Counted from the stretch's first letter, positions 1-10,158 are shown. The stretch: DNA of 64,000 nucleotides from an uncultured Lachnospiraceae bacterium (GCA_947245585.1 CAMXPV010000001.1:1-64000), one strand, 5' to 3'. Notes: generated from the letters alone by a model not told the origin. Numbers and translations: made by a program.

Positions 1-277
1 ACCGATACCATTCACTGATGTAGAGATTGAGCTGCGCTCTCCCCTTCTCCGTAATCCGGTAGTAGCGTCTGTTTCGCCCCGCGCACTCCATGTCGTAGAT
101 CTCCAGACATTCGTCCTTTTGCAGTCTGCGCAGGACAGGGTACAGCGTGGATTCGGATATCTCTATGACCAACCGCACTTCCTGCGTAATCTTATAGCCA
201 TAGGTTCCGTCCGTCTCATGAGACACCACAGCCAGCACAATGGCATCCAGCAATGCCGCGCCTGTGTTAAAAACCAT
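1..277 (-). CDS. PadR-family transcriptional regulator (3' end outside window)
   Basis: The reverse strand reads an open frame from an ATG at 277 to the window edge (92 codons, no stop). The protein has the winged-helix signature of PadR regulators: a helix with YGYKITQEV, the recognition segment SESTLYPVLRRLQ and the wing GRNRRYYRITEKG. PadR proteins are usually about 105-180 residues and repress neighbouring transporter or stress genes and themselves. The C-terminal dimerisation helix is outside the window. It is divergent from azlC, and the spacer holds three copies of an AT-rich repeat that probably includes its operator. The family call is secure; the target genes are inferred. Confidence 0.85.
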   Translation of the reverse strand, partial: MVFNTGAALLDAIVLAVVSHETDGTYGYKITQEVRLVIEISESTLYPVLRRLQKDECLEIYDMECAGRNRRYYRITEKGRAQLNLYISEWYR

Positions 278-336
278 GCAATATACTCCTTTCCTTCTTT
301 TCACATACTTCATACGGTTTCCTTTACAATCTTTTC

Positions 337-412
337 TATAATATTATTAGTTCGTACAATATTATATTTCGTATAATATTGTTTCTACACATACTATATG
401 GCATATAATATT
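337..412. promoter_or_regulatory. Triplicated TATAATATT repeats with an 11-bp inverted repeat, candidate PadR operator
   Basis: In the padR-azlC spacer the 9-mer TATAATATT occurs at 337-345, 372-380 and 404-412, spaced 35 and 32 bp apart (about three helical turns). The middle copy is the right arm of a perfect 11-bp inverted repeat: ACAATATTATA at 356-366 and its complement at 372-382, with a 5-nt spacer. PadR proteins bind palindromes of this kind. Binding by the adjacent PadR is inferred from position. Confidence 0.5.
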
Positions 413-521
413 ATTTGTCAACACCTATTTTATATTTTTTCTTCCCAATAAAAGTCCACTGTACAGCCAGGCCATTCAGTGATAAAATTTACTTCATGTA
501 AACAAAGGAGTTCTCTTACCT

Positions 522-1259
522 ATGAAAACAGAAAACAAAACTTACTTTCAGCACGGTATGCGGGACGGCTGCCCCATTGCGTTGGGCTATTTTGCCGTAG
601 CCTTCACCCTCGGCATCGCCGCCAAAAACGCCGGACTCTCCGCCATACAGGCCCTTGCGGCAAGCGTACTAAACAATGCCTCCGCGGGGGAATACGCCGG
701 TTTTTCCCTGATCGCAGCGGGCAGCACCTATCTGGAGACGGCAATAATGACTTTAGTAGTCAATGCCAGATACCTGCTTATGTCCTGCTCCCTCAGTCAG
801 AAACTGAAACCGGACACACCCCTGCGCCACCGCATGGCCATCGCCTACGATGTGACGGACGAAATATTCGGCATCTGCGTTGCACAACCGGGATATTTGA
901 ATCCGTGGTATGCCTACGGCGCCATTGTCGTTGCCATTCCGGGTTGGGCCCTCGGTACCTATTTTGGTGTCATTATGGGAAACGTGCTGCCGACCAGAGT
1001 GGTCAGCGCATTGAGTGTGGGATTATACGGCATGTTTTTAGCCATCATCATACCGCCTGCCAGAAAGGACAAGGTGATCGCGGGACTGGTGGCCGCCGGC
1101 TTCGCGGCAAGCTTTCTCGTAAACCGGCTTCCCCTGTTTCAAGGCATGTCCACCGGATTAAAGACCATTTTGCTGACAGTCGCTCTGGCTCTGCTTGCGG
1201 CGGTTTTATTTCCGACCGATTCGGTTAGTAAAGAGGAAAAGAAAGAAGAGGTATCGTAG
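522..1259 (+). CDS. azlC: AzlC family branched-chain amino acid exporter, large subunit
   Basis: This 245-residue, very hydrophobic protein has several predicted membrane segments and the AzlC hallmarks: an N-terminal GMRDGCPIALGYFAVAFTLG segment, ETAIMTLVVNARYLLMSCSL, and AIAYDVTDEIFG. AzlC is the large subunit of the AzlCD exporter family described in Bacillus subtilis azaleucine resistance, which moves branched-chain or related amino acids out of the cell. The start has an AAAGGAG site about 10 nt upstream. It ends 2 nt before azlD, so the two are an operon. It is divergent from padR, which may control it. Confidence 0.9.
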   Translation: MKTENKTYFQHGMRDGCPIALGYFAVAFTLGIAAKNAGLSAIQALAASVLNNASAGEYAGFSLIAAGSTYLETAIMTLVVNARYLLMSCSLSQKLKPDTPLRHRMAIAYDVTDEIFGICVAQPGYLNPWYAYGAIVVAIPGWALGTYFGVIMGNVLPTRVVSALSVGLYGMFLAIIIPPARKDKVIAGLVAAGFAASFLVNRLPLFQGMSTGLKTILLTVALALLAAVLFPTDSVSKEEKKEEVS

Positions 1260-1261
1260 AG

Positions 1262-1573
1262 ATGGAACAGAATATCTGGATCTATATATTCGTGATGGCG
1301 GCGGTCTCCTACCTGATCCGCATGACGCCTCTGGCGCTGATCCGCAGAGAAATCACCAACAAATATCTGCGGTCTTTCCTGTTTTATGTGCCCTATGCCA
1401 CACTGGCGGTCATGACCTTCCCCGCCATCATGGAAGCCACCCAAACACCCGCTGCCGGATTACTCGCCCTTCTGGCAGGTATCGTCCTGGCCTGGAAAGG
1501 GTGCAGCCTCTTTCAGGTGGCTGTACTTTGCTGCGCCGTGGTATTTCTGGTGGAACTGCTGCCCTTCTTTTAG
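1262..1573 (+). CDS. azlD: AzlD family small subunit of amino acid exporter
   Basis: The 103-residue membrane protein has the AzlD pattern: an N-terminal helix, then SYLIRMTPLALIRREI, a YVPYATLAVMTFPA helix and a hydrophobic C-terminus. AzlD is the small partner needed with AzlC for branched-chain amino acid export. The start follows the azlC stop by 2 nt and the ribosome site lies within the end of azlC, which suggests coupled translation. Its stop overlaps the convergent DUF6465 gene by 4 bp. Confidence 0.88.
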   Translation: MEQNIWIYIFVMAAVSYLIRMTPLALIRREITNKYLRSFLFYVPYATLAVMTFPAIMEATQTPAAGLLALLAGIVLAWKGCSLFQVAVLCCAVVFLVELLPFF

Positions 1574-1815
1574 AAGAGGTTTACCTTTCCCACCACGCTG
1601 TCATTGATCACATAATAGGCCGTGAAATCTTCCGGTTTCACATAAATCTGCATATTTTCAAGGGACTCTTCCTTGTAGCCCTTGGCCAGGTAGTGAGCTT
1701 TGACCCGATTGGTCACATCATCCATGTTCACCTCGTACTCCCGGTACTGGAGAATCACTTCCGTCTCGATCTCATTCACTGCCTGTTCTGCTGTTTTTTC
1801 CATTTCTTTTTCCAT
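1570..1815 (-). CDS. DUF6465 family small protein
   Basis: An 81-residue acidic protein. The C-terminal half (NMQIYVKPEDFTAYYVIND, then GKVNLF) matches the pattern I recall for DUF6465, a short uncharacterised Firmicutes family. The N-terminus is helical and charged, with no signal peptide or membrane segment, so it is probably cytoplasmic. A GGGGAGGG ribosome site precedes the ATG. It stands alone between convergent azlD and trkH. No function is known to me. Confidence 0.7.
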   Translation of the reverse strand: MEKEMEKTAEQAVNEIETEVILQYREYEVNMDDVTNRVKAHYLAKGYKEESLENMQIYVKPEDFTAYYVINDSVVGKVNLF

Positions 1816-1923
1816 GGTACCCTCCCCTTGGTCTCATCCTGTAAAGGCTGTGCGGTCCGTCCGCCTGCCAACTATCTTATCCAGTGTAACACATTCCCTG
1901 CTATCTCTCAAGATACAAACTGA

Positions 1924-3375
1924 TCATCTTCCGCTCCATGTGCTTCTGGAAAACAGAATCAGAATCGGAAAAATTTCCAGACGGCCGGCTAGCATGTCCA
2001 CAATGAGCATCGCCTTGGACACCAGTCCATACTCCCCAAAATTGCAGGTAGGCCCCACGCTCTCCAACCCCGGCCCTATGTTGTTAAAGCAGGCCAGCAC
2101 CGCTGAAAAATTGGTCATCGGTGAAAACTTGTCTATGGAAATCACAATAAAACTAAAGACAACGATAAAGGCGTAGGCCGCCAGATAGGCGTTCGTGTTG
2201 TCAAGCACCCGCTCGGCCACCATCTGTCCGTTTACGCGCACCACCTGCACCTTGCGGGGATGCAGAATCTGACGCACGTTGCGCCGCAGGCTTTTGATCA
2301 AAAGTAATGCCCGTCCGCACTTAAAACCGCCCCCCGTACTGCCTGCGCAGGCACCCACGATCATGAGCACAAGGATAATCGCCTTGGAAAAGCTGGGCCA
2401 CAGATCAAAGTCCGTTGTCGCAAATCCTGTGGTTGTGACGATACTCGCCACCTGAAACGCCGCATGGCGGAAAGTTTCTTCCACCGTCCCATAAAATCCT
2501 CTCACATTCCATGCAATCAGCAGAATGCTTCCCGCCACCATTCCCAGATAAAAGCGCAGTTCCTCATCCCGGAACACATTTTTGACCTGACGGATCGCCA
2601 ACATGTAATAGCAGCTGAAATTCACACCGAACAACAACATAAACACCGTGCACACATTCTGTAAATAGGGGCTGTATCCGGCTATGCTGTCATTTTTGAT
2701 GCCAAAGCCGCCGGTGCCCGCCGTCCCGAAAGCCGTGCACACCGCGTCAAACAGCGGCATCCTGCCTGCGAGCAGGAAAATCACATTCAAGATCGTGAGA
2801 AAAACATAGATCACATACAAAATTTTCGTGGTGTCCTTCATTTTCGGCACCAACTTCTCCACTTTGGGGCCGGGGCTCTCCGCGCGCAAAAGGTGCATCG
2901 TATAGCCTTCCTTTTCCCGTCCCCTGCCGATGGCCAACACAAACACCAAGACACCCATACCCCCTAACCAGTGGGTAAAACTGCGCCAGTAGAGATTACC
3001 CATGGACATCGTCTCCACCTCCGGAAGGATCGATGCCCCGGTCGTGGTAAACCCGGAGACGGTCTCAAAGAGCGCGTCAATAAAACGGGGAATCTCCCGT
3101 GAAAAATAAAAGGGAAGGCATCCCAGAAGACTCATCATAATCCAACTTGCACCCACACAGACCAGGCCCTCCCTCGCGTAAAATCCCTTTCTGGCTTTTC
3201 GACAGAGCAGGTACAGCAATAATGCCACCCCAAAAGTAATGACCATTCCGGTCAAAAACCCGAACACCGTATTTTCTTCCCCGTGATATACGGCAATCAG
3301 CAGCGCCGGAAGCATAAACACAGCCTCCACCATAAGAATTCTGCTGATAAATTTTCCCATCATCCTGTAATTCAT
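1924..3375 (-). CDS. trkH: TrkH family potassium uptake channel
   Basis: A 483-residue polytopic membrane protein of the Trk/Ktr K+ transporter superfamily. It has the four-fold pore repeats with glycine-bearing filter loops: TVSGFTTTGAS near residue 110, TAFGTAGTGGFG, IVTTTGFATTDF and CFNNIGPGLESVGP. The conserved GACAGSTGGGFKCGR segment in the third repeat is also present. TrkH forms the K+-conducting pore and its activity is set by cytoplasmic TrkA. It lies 15 bp downstream of trkA on the same strand, so the two form one unit. Length is normal for the family. Confidence 0.93.
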   Translation of the reverse strand: MNYRMMGKFISRILMVEAVFMLPALLIAVYHGEENTVFGFLTGMVITFGVALLLYLLCRKARKGFYAREGLVCVGASWIMMSLLGCLPFYFSREIPRFIDALFETVSGFTTTGASILPEVETMSMGNLYWRSFTHWLGGMGVLVFVLAIGRGREKEGYTMHLLRAESPGPKVEKLVPKMKDTTKILYVIYVFLTILNVIFLLAGRMPLFDAVCTAFGTAGTGGFGIKNDSIAGYSPYLQNVCTVFMLLFGVNFSCYYMLAIRQVKNVFRDEELRFYLGMVAGSILLIAWNVRGFYGTVEETFRHAAFQVASIVTTTGFATTDFDLWPSFSKAIILVLMIVGACAGSTGGGFKCGRALLLIKSLRRNVRQILHPRKVQVVRVNGQMVAERVLDNTNAYLAAYAFIVVFSFIVISIDKFSPMTNFSAVLACFNNIGPGLESVGPTCNFGEYGLVSKAMLIVDMLAGRLEIFPILILFSRSTWSGR

Positions 3376-3390
3376 ACTAATCTTCTCACA

Positions 3391-4749
3391 TTACTCGAAA
3401 ATATCGTTCAATTGATAGATCACTTCGTCCCTGCCGGTAACGATAATCACGCCGTCCCCGTTTTCATAGAAGGAGTCGCCGTTTGGTATCTCAAAACTGT
3501 TGTGCCTGTTGATACCAGCCACACGGATATTTTTCTTTAACTTGAGCATTTTCAAAGGCTCGCCGCAGTGTTTGGTGTTGCCATCCACAATGAACTCGAT
3601 GGCCTCCGCCTGCCCGTCCGCAATCACATTGACGGCCTGGGCCGCACCGGTCTGGTTCCGGATCGCGCGCACATACCGCACGATATCATTACAGCATAGA
3701 TCCTTGGGGCTGATGGTGCTCCCCACAGACAGCTTATCCAACATCCGGTTATTGGAAAGCCTTCCCAACTTAGTAATGATCTGTGGTGTGCCCGCATTGC
3801 TGCCAATCAGGGAGATAAACAGATTCATTTCGTCCACACCGGTCAATGTGACGAGCACATCGCATTCCCCGATGCCCTCCCGCTCCAGCAAAAGCTCGTT
3901 GCTGGCATCGCCGTGCACCACCGTCACGTCGGGAAGCTGGTTTGCCAGGGAAAGGCACCTGTCATAGTCCTGCTCTATGATCTCCACCATGATGCCGTCC
4001 TGATGGAGAATCTGGGCCAGATAGAAACTGAGCCGGCCGCCGCCGCACAGCATCACACGTTTCGCCCTGTGGGTAATAATTCCCATATTTTTGAGGAACA
4101 CGGTCAATTCCCTGGTGGAAGCCGTCACGAAAATCCGGTCGCCGGAGTGCAGGACAAAATTACCGTCCGGGATAATGGCCTTGCTGTCCCGCAAAACCGC
4201 GCAGACCAGAATCTTGCATTTGACCACATTCTGCAAATCAAAAAGCCCTACATTGCAGAGCTTCGAGTCCTCCCCGATCCGCAGTTCCACGATTTCCACC
4301 TTGCCCTTGGCAAAGGTGTCCCTCTTCAAAAAACCCGGATACTTGATCAGCCGCTCCATCTCGATGGCCGCCTGCCCCTCCGGATTGACCACCATAGACA
4401 ATCCAAACAGATGACGCATCTGGTAAATCTGATCCTTGTATTCCGGATTACGGATTCTGGCTATCGTATGTAGTTTTGGGTTCATACCGTGGGCGATCGC
4501 GCAGCAGAGCAGATTGACCTCGTCCGCGCCTGTCATCACAAGGAGAATCTCCGCCTCCTCCACCCCGGCCTTTGAGAGCGTCGCCATGGAGGCGCAGTTT
4601 CCCTGCACCGCCATGATATCATACCGCTCCTCACTGGCTTCCAACACCTCCGATTTCGCATCGATCAGGGTGACATCGTGCCCCTCCGCGACCAACTGTC
4701 TTGTCAGCGTAGAGCCGACCTTTCCGTCCCCCGCTATGATAATTCTCAC
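3391..4749 (-). CDS. trkA: Trk system potassium transporter regulatory subunit TrkA
   Basis: A 452-residue cytoplasmic protein with two RCK units. Each has an N-terminal Rossmann fold (GDGKVGSTLTRQL at residues 7-19 and GGGRLSFYLAQIL near 235) and a TrkA_C ligand domain (near 145-220 and 370-450). TrkA binds NAD(H) or ATP and gates TrkH. The start is a GTG with GGAGG 9 nt upstream; no better ATG is nearby. It is first in a trkA-trkH operon. Confidence 0.93.
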   Translation of the reverse strand: MRIIIAGDGKVGSTLTRQLVAEGHDVTLIDAKSEVLEASEERYDIMAVQGNCASMATLSKAGVEEAEILLVMTGADEVNLLCCAIAHGMNPKLHTIARIRNPEYKDQIYQMRHLFGLSMVVNPEGQAAIEMERLIKYPGFLKRDTFAKGKVEIVELRIGEDSKLCNVGLFDLQNVVKCKILVCAVLRDSKAIIPDGNFVLHSGDRIFVTASTRELTVFLKNMGIITHRAKRVMLCGGGRLSFYLAQILHQDGIMVEIIEQDYDRCLSLANQLPDVTVVHGDASNELLLEREGIGECDVLVTLTGVDEMNLFISLIGSNAGTPQIITKLGRLSNNRMLDKLSVGSTISPKDLCCNDIVRYVRAIRNQTGAAQAVNVIADGQAEAIEFIVDGNTKHCGEPLKMLKLKKNIRVAGINRHNSFEIPNGDSFYENGDGVIIVTGRDEVIYQLNDIFE

Positions 4750-4822
4750 CGAACTGTTCCTCCGTCATGTAAAATATTCCTCCTTACAGTATACCACGCT
4801 TATCCGAAAAGACAATCTATAC

Positions 4823-6508
4823 TTATGAGGGAATCCGAAGCACCTGTCCGATCTGCAGGAAATCACTTTGCAGTCCGTTCAACCGCATGATGGCCTCCAC
4901 CGTGGTGCCAAACCGCCTTGCCAACAGCCACAGCGTGTCACCGGCGCGCACAGTGTAATCAAAGGAACTGCCTCCCGTACCGGGTGCCGGATTGGGGTTT
5001 GGCGTGGGCACATTCTGCACGATTCCCTGATAGGTTCCATACAGCGCATTCCACGTGGCAGGCCCCACAATACCGTCCGCCACAAGGCCCATTCTTCTCT
5101 GAAAAGCCGTCACCGCGCTCTTCGTCCCCGGGCCAAAGATACCGTCCTGCGCCAAGGCGGGCACATCGGGATAGTATTCGGAGATGAAACTGAGCAGATA
5201 CTGTAAGGTAATCACATCCTGTCCCCTCGATCCCTCCCGCAGTACAGAGGAGGGCGGTACGGTTCCGATTCCCAGGTTGGTTCCTTCGCTGGTAAGCTCC
5301 GCCAGTCTGGTCACCGCCGTATACAGACTGGATATTTTATACCAGGTGGACTTGCCTACGATGCCGTCTGGCGTCAGCCCGAAAATATTCTGGAATTTTA
5401 CCACCGCCGCCCTGGTGCTGTCCCCAAAGGTTCCCTCCGCATCGGTGATCGCCGGTATGGCCGGGTAATTGCGTCTGATCCGTCTCAGATAATTCTGGAT
5501 CGTCTGCACGTCCAGTCCCGTACTCCCCAGCCGAAGCAGTGTCCCCGGATAGGATGTCAGCATATTTGTGATCGCATTCGTCTCCACGATCTCCACATCA
5601 TCCGGGTAATAATAGCGCAAAATCCGGATCGGCGAATACCCCTGATTGGCAAGGGTCACCGTCCCCCACTGGGACATGCCCCTGCAGGTCGTTGTGGTGC
5701 CGTTGCAAAAAGATGTGAAGTAGGGTGCCTGCTGCCCCTGTCTGCGGACATATTCGTTGAAAATCTGATCGACAATCCTGCTGATGGAATCATAAATCGG
5801 CCTTCCGTAGATAAAGGCCTGATCGTATGCGGTGCTGTTCGTAATGTCAAAGGCATACCCCTTCGCCCGATACCACTCCGTATAGATCCGGTTCAACGCA
5901 AAGGTGATAATGGCGTAAATATTTGCCCGCAACGCGTTTTCCGGCCAGGTCGGATAGATCTCGCTGCTGGCCACATTTTTCACATAGTCCGGAAAGGACA
6001 CCTGTACATTGGAAGCCGTAGAATCCGGCGCACCCAGATGCACCGTGATCGGATTCGGAATGACAACCTGTCTAAGCACCTGCTCAGATTCTTCGCCCTG
6101 TACATCCCCCTCCGGTTCCCGCTCTCCCTCCATGGTAACCGCGGGCGCGCCCACCATAATTTCCGTCTGCATCCCGTCCCGGTTTCCTCCCCGCATGGGC
6201 ACAAGAACAAGCGGAAGGTTTGCCGACTCACCGTCGAATATCGGTATGTCAGCGACATAAACCGAATCAAATCCTTCCGCCTGTGCAGATACATTATAAG
6301 TGATATAGGGTGTCCCCGTAAAATTTTCATCCTGCGAGTAACGTTTGTCCATGGTTTCCAGGGAAACCCTTCGCGTCTCGCCGTTTTCATCCGTAGTCAG
6401 CTCGTAAATCCGATTCTGCTCATCGTCAAGCACCGTAACCTGTACGCCCTGCAGCGGCAGCGCGTCGTGGGCTGTTCTCGCCTGCATGGTCAGATAGCCA
6501 ATCGCCAT
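4823..6508 (-). CDS. SpoIID-like / peptidoglycan-binding / LysM multidomain protein
   Basis: 561 residues with a modular layout. Residues about 1-110 look like a carboxypeptidase-regulatory or CNA-like beta domain ([20 protein letters not shown]). Residues about 155-310 resemble the SpoIID/LytB domain: [19 protein letters not shown] and the hallmark [17 protein letters not shown]...ILRYYYP. Two PG_binding_1 repeats follow (near 335-395 and 420-487), then a C-terminal LysM (near 517-560). SpoIID enzymes cut denuded glycan, so a role in cortex or wall remodelling is likely. No signal peptide is visible. I chose the ATG at 6508 because GGAGGAGAAGAGG lies just upstream; an in-frame ATG at 6532 has no such site. 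Confidence 0.75.
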   Translation of the reverse strand: MAIGYLTMQARTAHDALPLQGVQVTVLDDEQNRIYELTTDENGETRRVSLETMDKRYSQDENFTGTPYITYNVSAQAEGFDSVYVADIPIFDGESANLPLVLVPMRGGNRDGMQTEIMVGAPAVTMEGEREPEGDVQGEESEQVLRQVVIPNPITVHLGAPDSTASNVQVSFPDYVKNVASSEIYPTWPENALRANIYAIITFALNRIYTEWYRAKGYAFDITNSTAYDQAFIYGRPIYDSISRIVDQIFNEYVRRQGQQAPYFTSFCNGTTTTCRGMSQWGTVTLANQGYSPIRILRYYYPDDVEIVETNAITNMLTSYPGTLLRLGSTGLDVQTIQNYLRRIRRNYPAIPAITDAEGTFGDSTRAAVVKFQNIFGLTPDGIVGKSTWYKISSLYTAVTRLAELTSEGTNLGIGTVPPSSVLREGSRGQDVITLQYLLSFISEYYPDVPALAQDGIFGPGTKSAVTAFQRRMGLVADGIVGPATWNALYGTYQGIVQNVPTPNPNPAPGTGGSSFDYTVRAGDTLWLLARRFGTTVEAIMRLNGLQSDFLQIGQVLRIPS

Positions 6509-6596
6509 AGTCCTCTTCTCCTCCATAGCCATATTAAAAACTCATATGCTATAGAGTATGCGGCAGCTCCTGCTTCTGACTCTGTCTACATGCGCC

Positions 6597-7619
6597 CTAT
6601 CGAATCCCGATCTCCGTGTCGGACTCTGTGGTGTGGCTGTTCTTCTTGATGTAATCCACGATCTCGTCCAGTTTCGTGAACGCCAGTCCCACATAGCTGT
6701 CAGCACAGCCGTAGTAGAGTGCGATCTTGCCGCTCTCGGAATCGTGAATGGTAGCGCAGGGGAAGCAGACATTGGGAACGAAGCCCCTCTCCTCATACCA
6801 CTCCTCCGGGGTCAGCAGGAAATTCTCACAGCGGTACAGCACCTTGGACGGTTGGTCGATATCAAGGATCGCGCCGCCGATGGAGTACACAAGACCGTTA
6901 CAGGTTCCGGTCACGCCGTGGTAGAACAAAAGCCACCCTTCGCTTGTCTCAATGGGCGCAGCACCGCCGCCGATCTTGACGGACTCCCACCACTCGCTGC
7001 TTCTCCCCATCACATGCCTGTGTTTGCCCCAGTACACCATATCCGGGCTCTCGCTCAAAAAGATATCGCCGAAGGGCGTATGGCCCGAATCGGAGGGACG
7101 GCTTAAGAGCACATAATTTCCGTTGATCTTTCTGGGAAACAGCACCGCGTTTCTGTTAAAGGGAATAAACGGGTTCTCGATTCTGGTAAAGGTCTTGAAA
7201 TCCGTGGTCTTCGCCATTCCGATGGAAGCGCCGTAGAAATCCTGACACCAGATGATATAGTAGGTGTCCTCCACCTTCACCAGACGGGGATCGTAGGCGT
7301 ACACCGGCATAAAATCATTGCCCTGCTCATCCTTAAACGGTATCTTATCCTTCTCAAACTCCCAGTGGATCGCATCCTTGCTATGGCCCAAATATATATA
7401 CGGTATACCGTTCGTTTGTTCTCCGCGGAACACGCCGATAAACTCGTCGCCATAGGGCATCACCGCGCTGTTAAAAATTCTGGCAACCCCCTCCACCGGA
7501 TTTCTGCCGATAATGGGATTCTCGCTGTATCTCCAGATCGGCGCGCCCTTAAGCCCCGCCGGCTTCTCCTGCCAGGGCACATTCTTTACTGCCGGACTGA
7601 TCATTTTTACTTCGCTCAT
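6597..7619 (-). CDS. GH130 beta-1,4-mannooligosaccharide phosphorylase
   Basis: A 340-residue five-bladed propeller enzyme of glycoside hydrolase family 130. Seen motifs include IIGRNPVEGVARIFNSAV, YAYDPRLVKVEDTYYIIWC (with the Asp region used as general acid in GH130), SRPSD and YHGVTGTCNGLVYSIGGAILD. Its size and motifs fit the RaMP2-like subfamily, which phosphorolyses beta-1,4-mannooligosaccharides to mannose 1-phosphate and a shortened chain. It is last in an operon after a second GH130 and a cellobiose 2-epimerase, 28 nt downstream of the former. The product is cytoplasmic (no signal peptide). Subfamily assignment is from context and memory. Confidence 0.85.
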   Translation of the reverse strand: MSEVKMISPAVKNVPWQEKPAGLKGAPIWRYSENPIIGRNPVEGVARIFNSAVMPYGDEFIGVFRGEQTNGIPYIYLGHSKDAIHWEFEKDKIPFKDEQGNDFMPVYAYDPRLVKVEDTYYIIWCQDFYGASIGMAKTTDFKTFTRIENPFIPFNRNAVLFPRKINGNYVLLSRPSDSGHTPFGDIFLSESPDMVYWGKHRHVMGRSSEWWESVKIGGGAAPIETSEGWLLFYHGVTGTCNGLVYSIGGAILDIDQPSKVLYRCENFLLTPEEWYEERGFVPNVCFPCATIHDSESGKIALYYGCADSYVGLAFTKLDEIVDYIKKNSHTTESDTEIGIR

Positions 7620-7647
7620 CTTATTCTCTCCTCTTATTATTATTTCA

Positions 7648-8820
7648 TTATTGCTGCTTTAAAAATTCCAGATTTTTCTTGATAAAGTCACATCTCTGCG
7701 CAACGCACTCCACGGAACGGTAAGGGTCTCTCGGCGTATTGAACACATAATCCGTCAGCTTGTCGATGGTGGTCGTCGCCACGTGCATTCTCGTATCGCT
7801 AGCCGCATAGTAGATATAAACCTCGCCGTTGTCTTTTGCGATCGCGCCGTTTGTGAACACCACGTTGGACACGTCACCCACGCGCTCCCAATCCCTGGGG
7901 CCGATCAGCATACCGGAGGGCTCCGCGATCACTTTGGACGGGTCTTTTAAATCCGTTGCGAAAGCGTAAATCACATAGCGCAGGCCTGCCGCCGTGTTGC
8001 GCACGCCGTGGGCAATATGAATCCAGCCGTCCTTCGTCCTGATGGGAGGCGCGCCCGCGCCGTTTTTCGCCTCTGTGATCGTATGATATCTGCGGATGGA
8101 GGTCATTTTCTCCTCATCCACCACCGCATGGGTGATATCGTCGCACAGGCCAAAGCCGATGCCGCCGCCTGAACCGGTCTCGATAAAGTCATCCATGGGC
8201 CTTGTGTAGAAGGCGTACTTGCCGTCCACAAATTCCGGATGGAGCACCACGTTCCTCTGCTGGGGAGAACGCTTCGTCACCAGATTGGGCAGCCTCTCCC
8301 AATTCTTTAAATCCTTCGTCCTCACAATGCCCGCCGCAGCCACTGCCGCAGACAGATCGTTCACGGTAGTGTCCTTGCTCTCGGAACAGAACACGCCGTA
8401 GATATATCCGTCCTCATGTTTGGTGAGACGCATGTCGTAGACGTTCGTCTCCTCCGGGCAGGTGTCCGGCAGTAAGATAGGATAATCCCAGAATTTGAAA
8501 CCGTCGATCCCGTTGTCGCTCTCCGCCACGCCAAAGAAAGATTTTCTGTCGTTGCCCTCGATTCTGGCCACCAGATAATACTTCCCGTTCAGCTCGATGG
8601 CTCCCGAGTTCATCACCGCATTGACGCCGAGACGTTCCATAAAGTAAGGATTCGTCTCCGGGTTTAAGTCATATCTCCAGTGCAGCGGGATGTGCTCCCT
8701 TGTGAGCACCGGATACCGGTATCTGTCATAGATCCCGTTGTAATTGTCAGATTTCGCATTCCTCCGCCCGATCAGTTTATTGTACTTATCCAGTTCCACA
8801 TAATACTGTTGATGCAGCAT
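7648..8820 (-). CDS. GH130 4-O-beta-D-mannosyl-D-glucose phosphorylase
   Basis: A 390-residue GH130 enzyme, longer at the N-terminus than its downstream neighbour. Motifs: [20 protein letters not shown] (catalytic Asp region), [27 protein letters not shown] and [17 protein letters not shown]. It matches the mannosylglucose phosphorylase (RaMP1-like) group, which converts mannosyl-beta-1,4-glucose plus phosphate to mannose 1-phosphate and glucose. It sits directly after cellobiose 2-epimerase, the enzyme that makes its substrate from mannobiose. I chose the ATG at 8820 because GGAGGAGAAAGAG precedes it; the upstream ATG at 8835 lies within that site. Confidence 0.88.
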   Translation of the reverse strand: MLHQQYYVELDKYNKLIGRRNAKSDNYNGIYDRYRYPVLTREHIPLHWRYDLNPETNPYFMERLGVNAVMNSGAIELNGKYYLVARIEGNDRKSFFGVAESDNGIDGFKFWDYPILLPDTCPEETNVYDMRLTKHEDGYIYGVFCSESKDTTVNDLSAAVAAAGIVRTKDLKNWERLPNLVTKRSPQQRNVVLHPEFVDGKYAFYTRPMDDFIETGSGGGIGFGLCDDITHAVVDEEKMTSIRRYHTITEAKNGAGAPPIRTKDGWIHIAHGVRNTAAGLRYVIYAFATDLKDPSKVIAEPSGMLIGPRDWERVGDVSNVVFTNGAIAKDNGEVYIYYAASDTRMHVATTTIDKLTDYVFNTPRDPYRSVECVAQRCDFIKKNLEFLKQQ

Positions 8821-8849
8821 CTCTTTCTCCTCCATTTCTATCGACTTGT

Positions 8850-10019
8850 CTAGTCAATTTCTCTCTTTATCACCTCAAGACACATCCTGCCGTTGTGGTA
8901 AGGACATTTCCACGGCTCCACAATGGGTTTTCCGCTGACAGCCTTCCCTTCCTTGTTCACATCCCAGAACCATTCCGAGCCGGGCCGCTTATCAATCACG
9001 TGGTCCCTGATAAAGCTCCATACCGACCGCGCGCCCTCCAGATACTCCGTGTGCTCCGGCGCAAGCTGGTATCCGTTCAAAAAGCCGATCAGCGTCTCCG
9101 CCTGTACCCACCAGATGCGGTTTTCATCCACCACGCCTTTCTCGCACTCGTTGGCAAGAGAGTGACCGTCGAAGGCTGTCCGATATACTTGACTGGTTAA
9201 GTCAAGTATAATCGGCAGCATCTTCTCCGTGTATGTATCATCCCCTAATACATCCGTTCCTCTTCTGATTAACCATGCCGTCTCGATATCATGGCCGTAG
9301 GAGTGCAGGTCCAGAATGGAGTGCATCTCACGGTCAAAAAACACTTCCTGTCTGTGCAGCGCCGGATTATAAATCTTCTCCGCGATGGTATCTAAAATCC
9401 ACATGAGCCTCTTTTTCACCGCCCCGTCGCCGCTCACCCGGTAAAGCTCCGTGTAAGCTTCAAACACATGAAGCAGGGTATTCATGGTCTTATCCGCAAT
9501 CACGCCGTTCTCGGAGAGCTTGTCGTTCTCGATCTCGCAAAAGTCTCTGTCGAAAGCCTCCTTGTAGCCGATCTCGTCCATACAGCGCTCCTCGATGATG
9601 TGAAAAAGCGCCATGGCCGTTTTTAACGCCTCCTCGTCCTTCGACGCATCATAATAAGAAGAAAGCGCATAGATCGAAAATGCCTGATTGTACGTATGCT
9701 TGGTGGTATCCTCCGGCGTGCCGTCATAGTGCACCGACCAGTAAACGCCGCCCTTCTCCTGATCCACACAGTATTTCTGCATAAACTCGTAACCGTGTCT
9801 TGCTTCCGCTAAAAGCGACTCGTCTTTTAACGTCATATAGGCGTTTGCAAAAAACCAGGTAATGCGGCTGTTCAAGATACACCCCTTCACCGCCTTTTTG
9901 TCCACGTTCAGATCGTAATCCATATAGCCGGCATAGCCGCCATTCTCGTCGTCCCGAAGCCCCTTCCAAAAGGGAATAATGCAGTCTGTCAGGTGCTTTC
10001 TGACCTCTTCCACCATCAT
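8850..10019 (-). CDS. Cellobiose 2-epimerase (AGE family)
   Basis: A 389-residue (alpha/alpha)6-barrel enzyme of the N-acylglucosamine 2-epimerase superfamily. Motifs typical of cellobiose 2-epimerase are in order: [57 protein letters not shown] (catalytic His), [11 protein letters not shown] and [13 protein letters not shown] (second catalytic His). It interconverts the reducing-end glucose and mannose of beta-1,4-disaccharides, here most likely mannobiose to mannosylglucose. It is first in an operon with two GH130 phosphorylases. AGGAGGGGAG precedes the ATG, and a consensus promoter with an overlapping palindrome lies about 110 bp upstream. Confidence 0.9.
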   Translation of the reverse strand: MMVEEVRKHLTDCIIPFWKGLRDDENGGYAGYMDYDLNVDKKAVKGCILNSRITWFFANAYMTLKDESLLAEARHGYEFMQKYCVDQEKGGVYWSVHYDGTPEDTTKHTYNQAFSIYALSSYYDASKDEEALKTAMALFHIIEERCMDEIGYKEAFDRDFCEIENDKLSENGVIADKTMNTLLHVFEAYTELYRVSGDGAVKKRLMWILDTIAEKIYNPALHRQEVFFDREMHSILDLHSYGHDIETAWLIRRGTDVLGDDTYTEKMLPIILDLTSQVYRTAFDGHSLANECEKGVVDENRIWWVQAETLIGFLNGYQLAPEHTEYLEGARSVWSFIRDHVIDKRPGSEWFWDVNKEGKAVSGKPIVEPWKCPYHNGRMCLEVIKREID

Positions 10020-10115
10020 GGTAGTCTCCCCTCCTTTTCTTTCTCCCTTTTCCGTCCGTATAAGTGTTTCGCCCGCTTCCAGCTTAATATTTAGCTTAAA
10101 AGCGAGCGAAATAAC

Positions 10116-10126
10116 TTAACTGTTAA
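10116..10126. promoter_or_regulatory. Palindromic operator TTAACTGTTAA
   Basis: An 11-bp palindrome with arms TTAAC/GTTAA starts 4 bp downstream of the -10 box and covers the expected transcription start. Similar AT-rich palindromes sit at 13712-13726 and 16030-16046. This is the position expected for a LacI-type repressor site. Binding by the regulator encoded at 14935-15960 is inferred. Confidence 0.55.
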
Positions 10127-10130
10127 TTAA

Positions 10131-10158
10131 ATTATAAAGTAAAACTCGATAATGTCAA
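10131..10158 (-). promoter_or_regulatory. Sigma-A promoter of the epimerase-GH130-GH130 operon
   Basis: On the minus strand TTGACA (10158-10153) and TATAAT (10136-10131) are both perfect and 16 nt apart. The -10 box and its flank (TTACTTTATAATTTAA) match the promoter in front of the lacI-type gene at 16047-16074, which points to shared control. The 245-bp spacer to the permease gene holds little else visible: an inverted repeat at 10199-10224 and a small GC hairpin at 10236-10253. Confidence 0.8.

Noticed and set aside
479..1228. 249-codon frame overlapping azlC
   Set aside because: It is another frame of azlC with Arg/Ser/Cys-rich shadow composition; azlC has the family motifs and the ribosome site.
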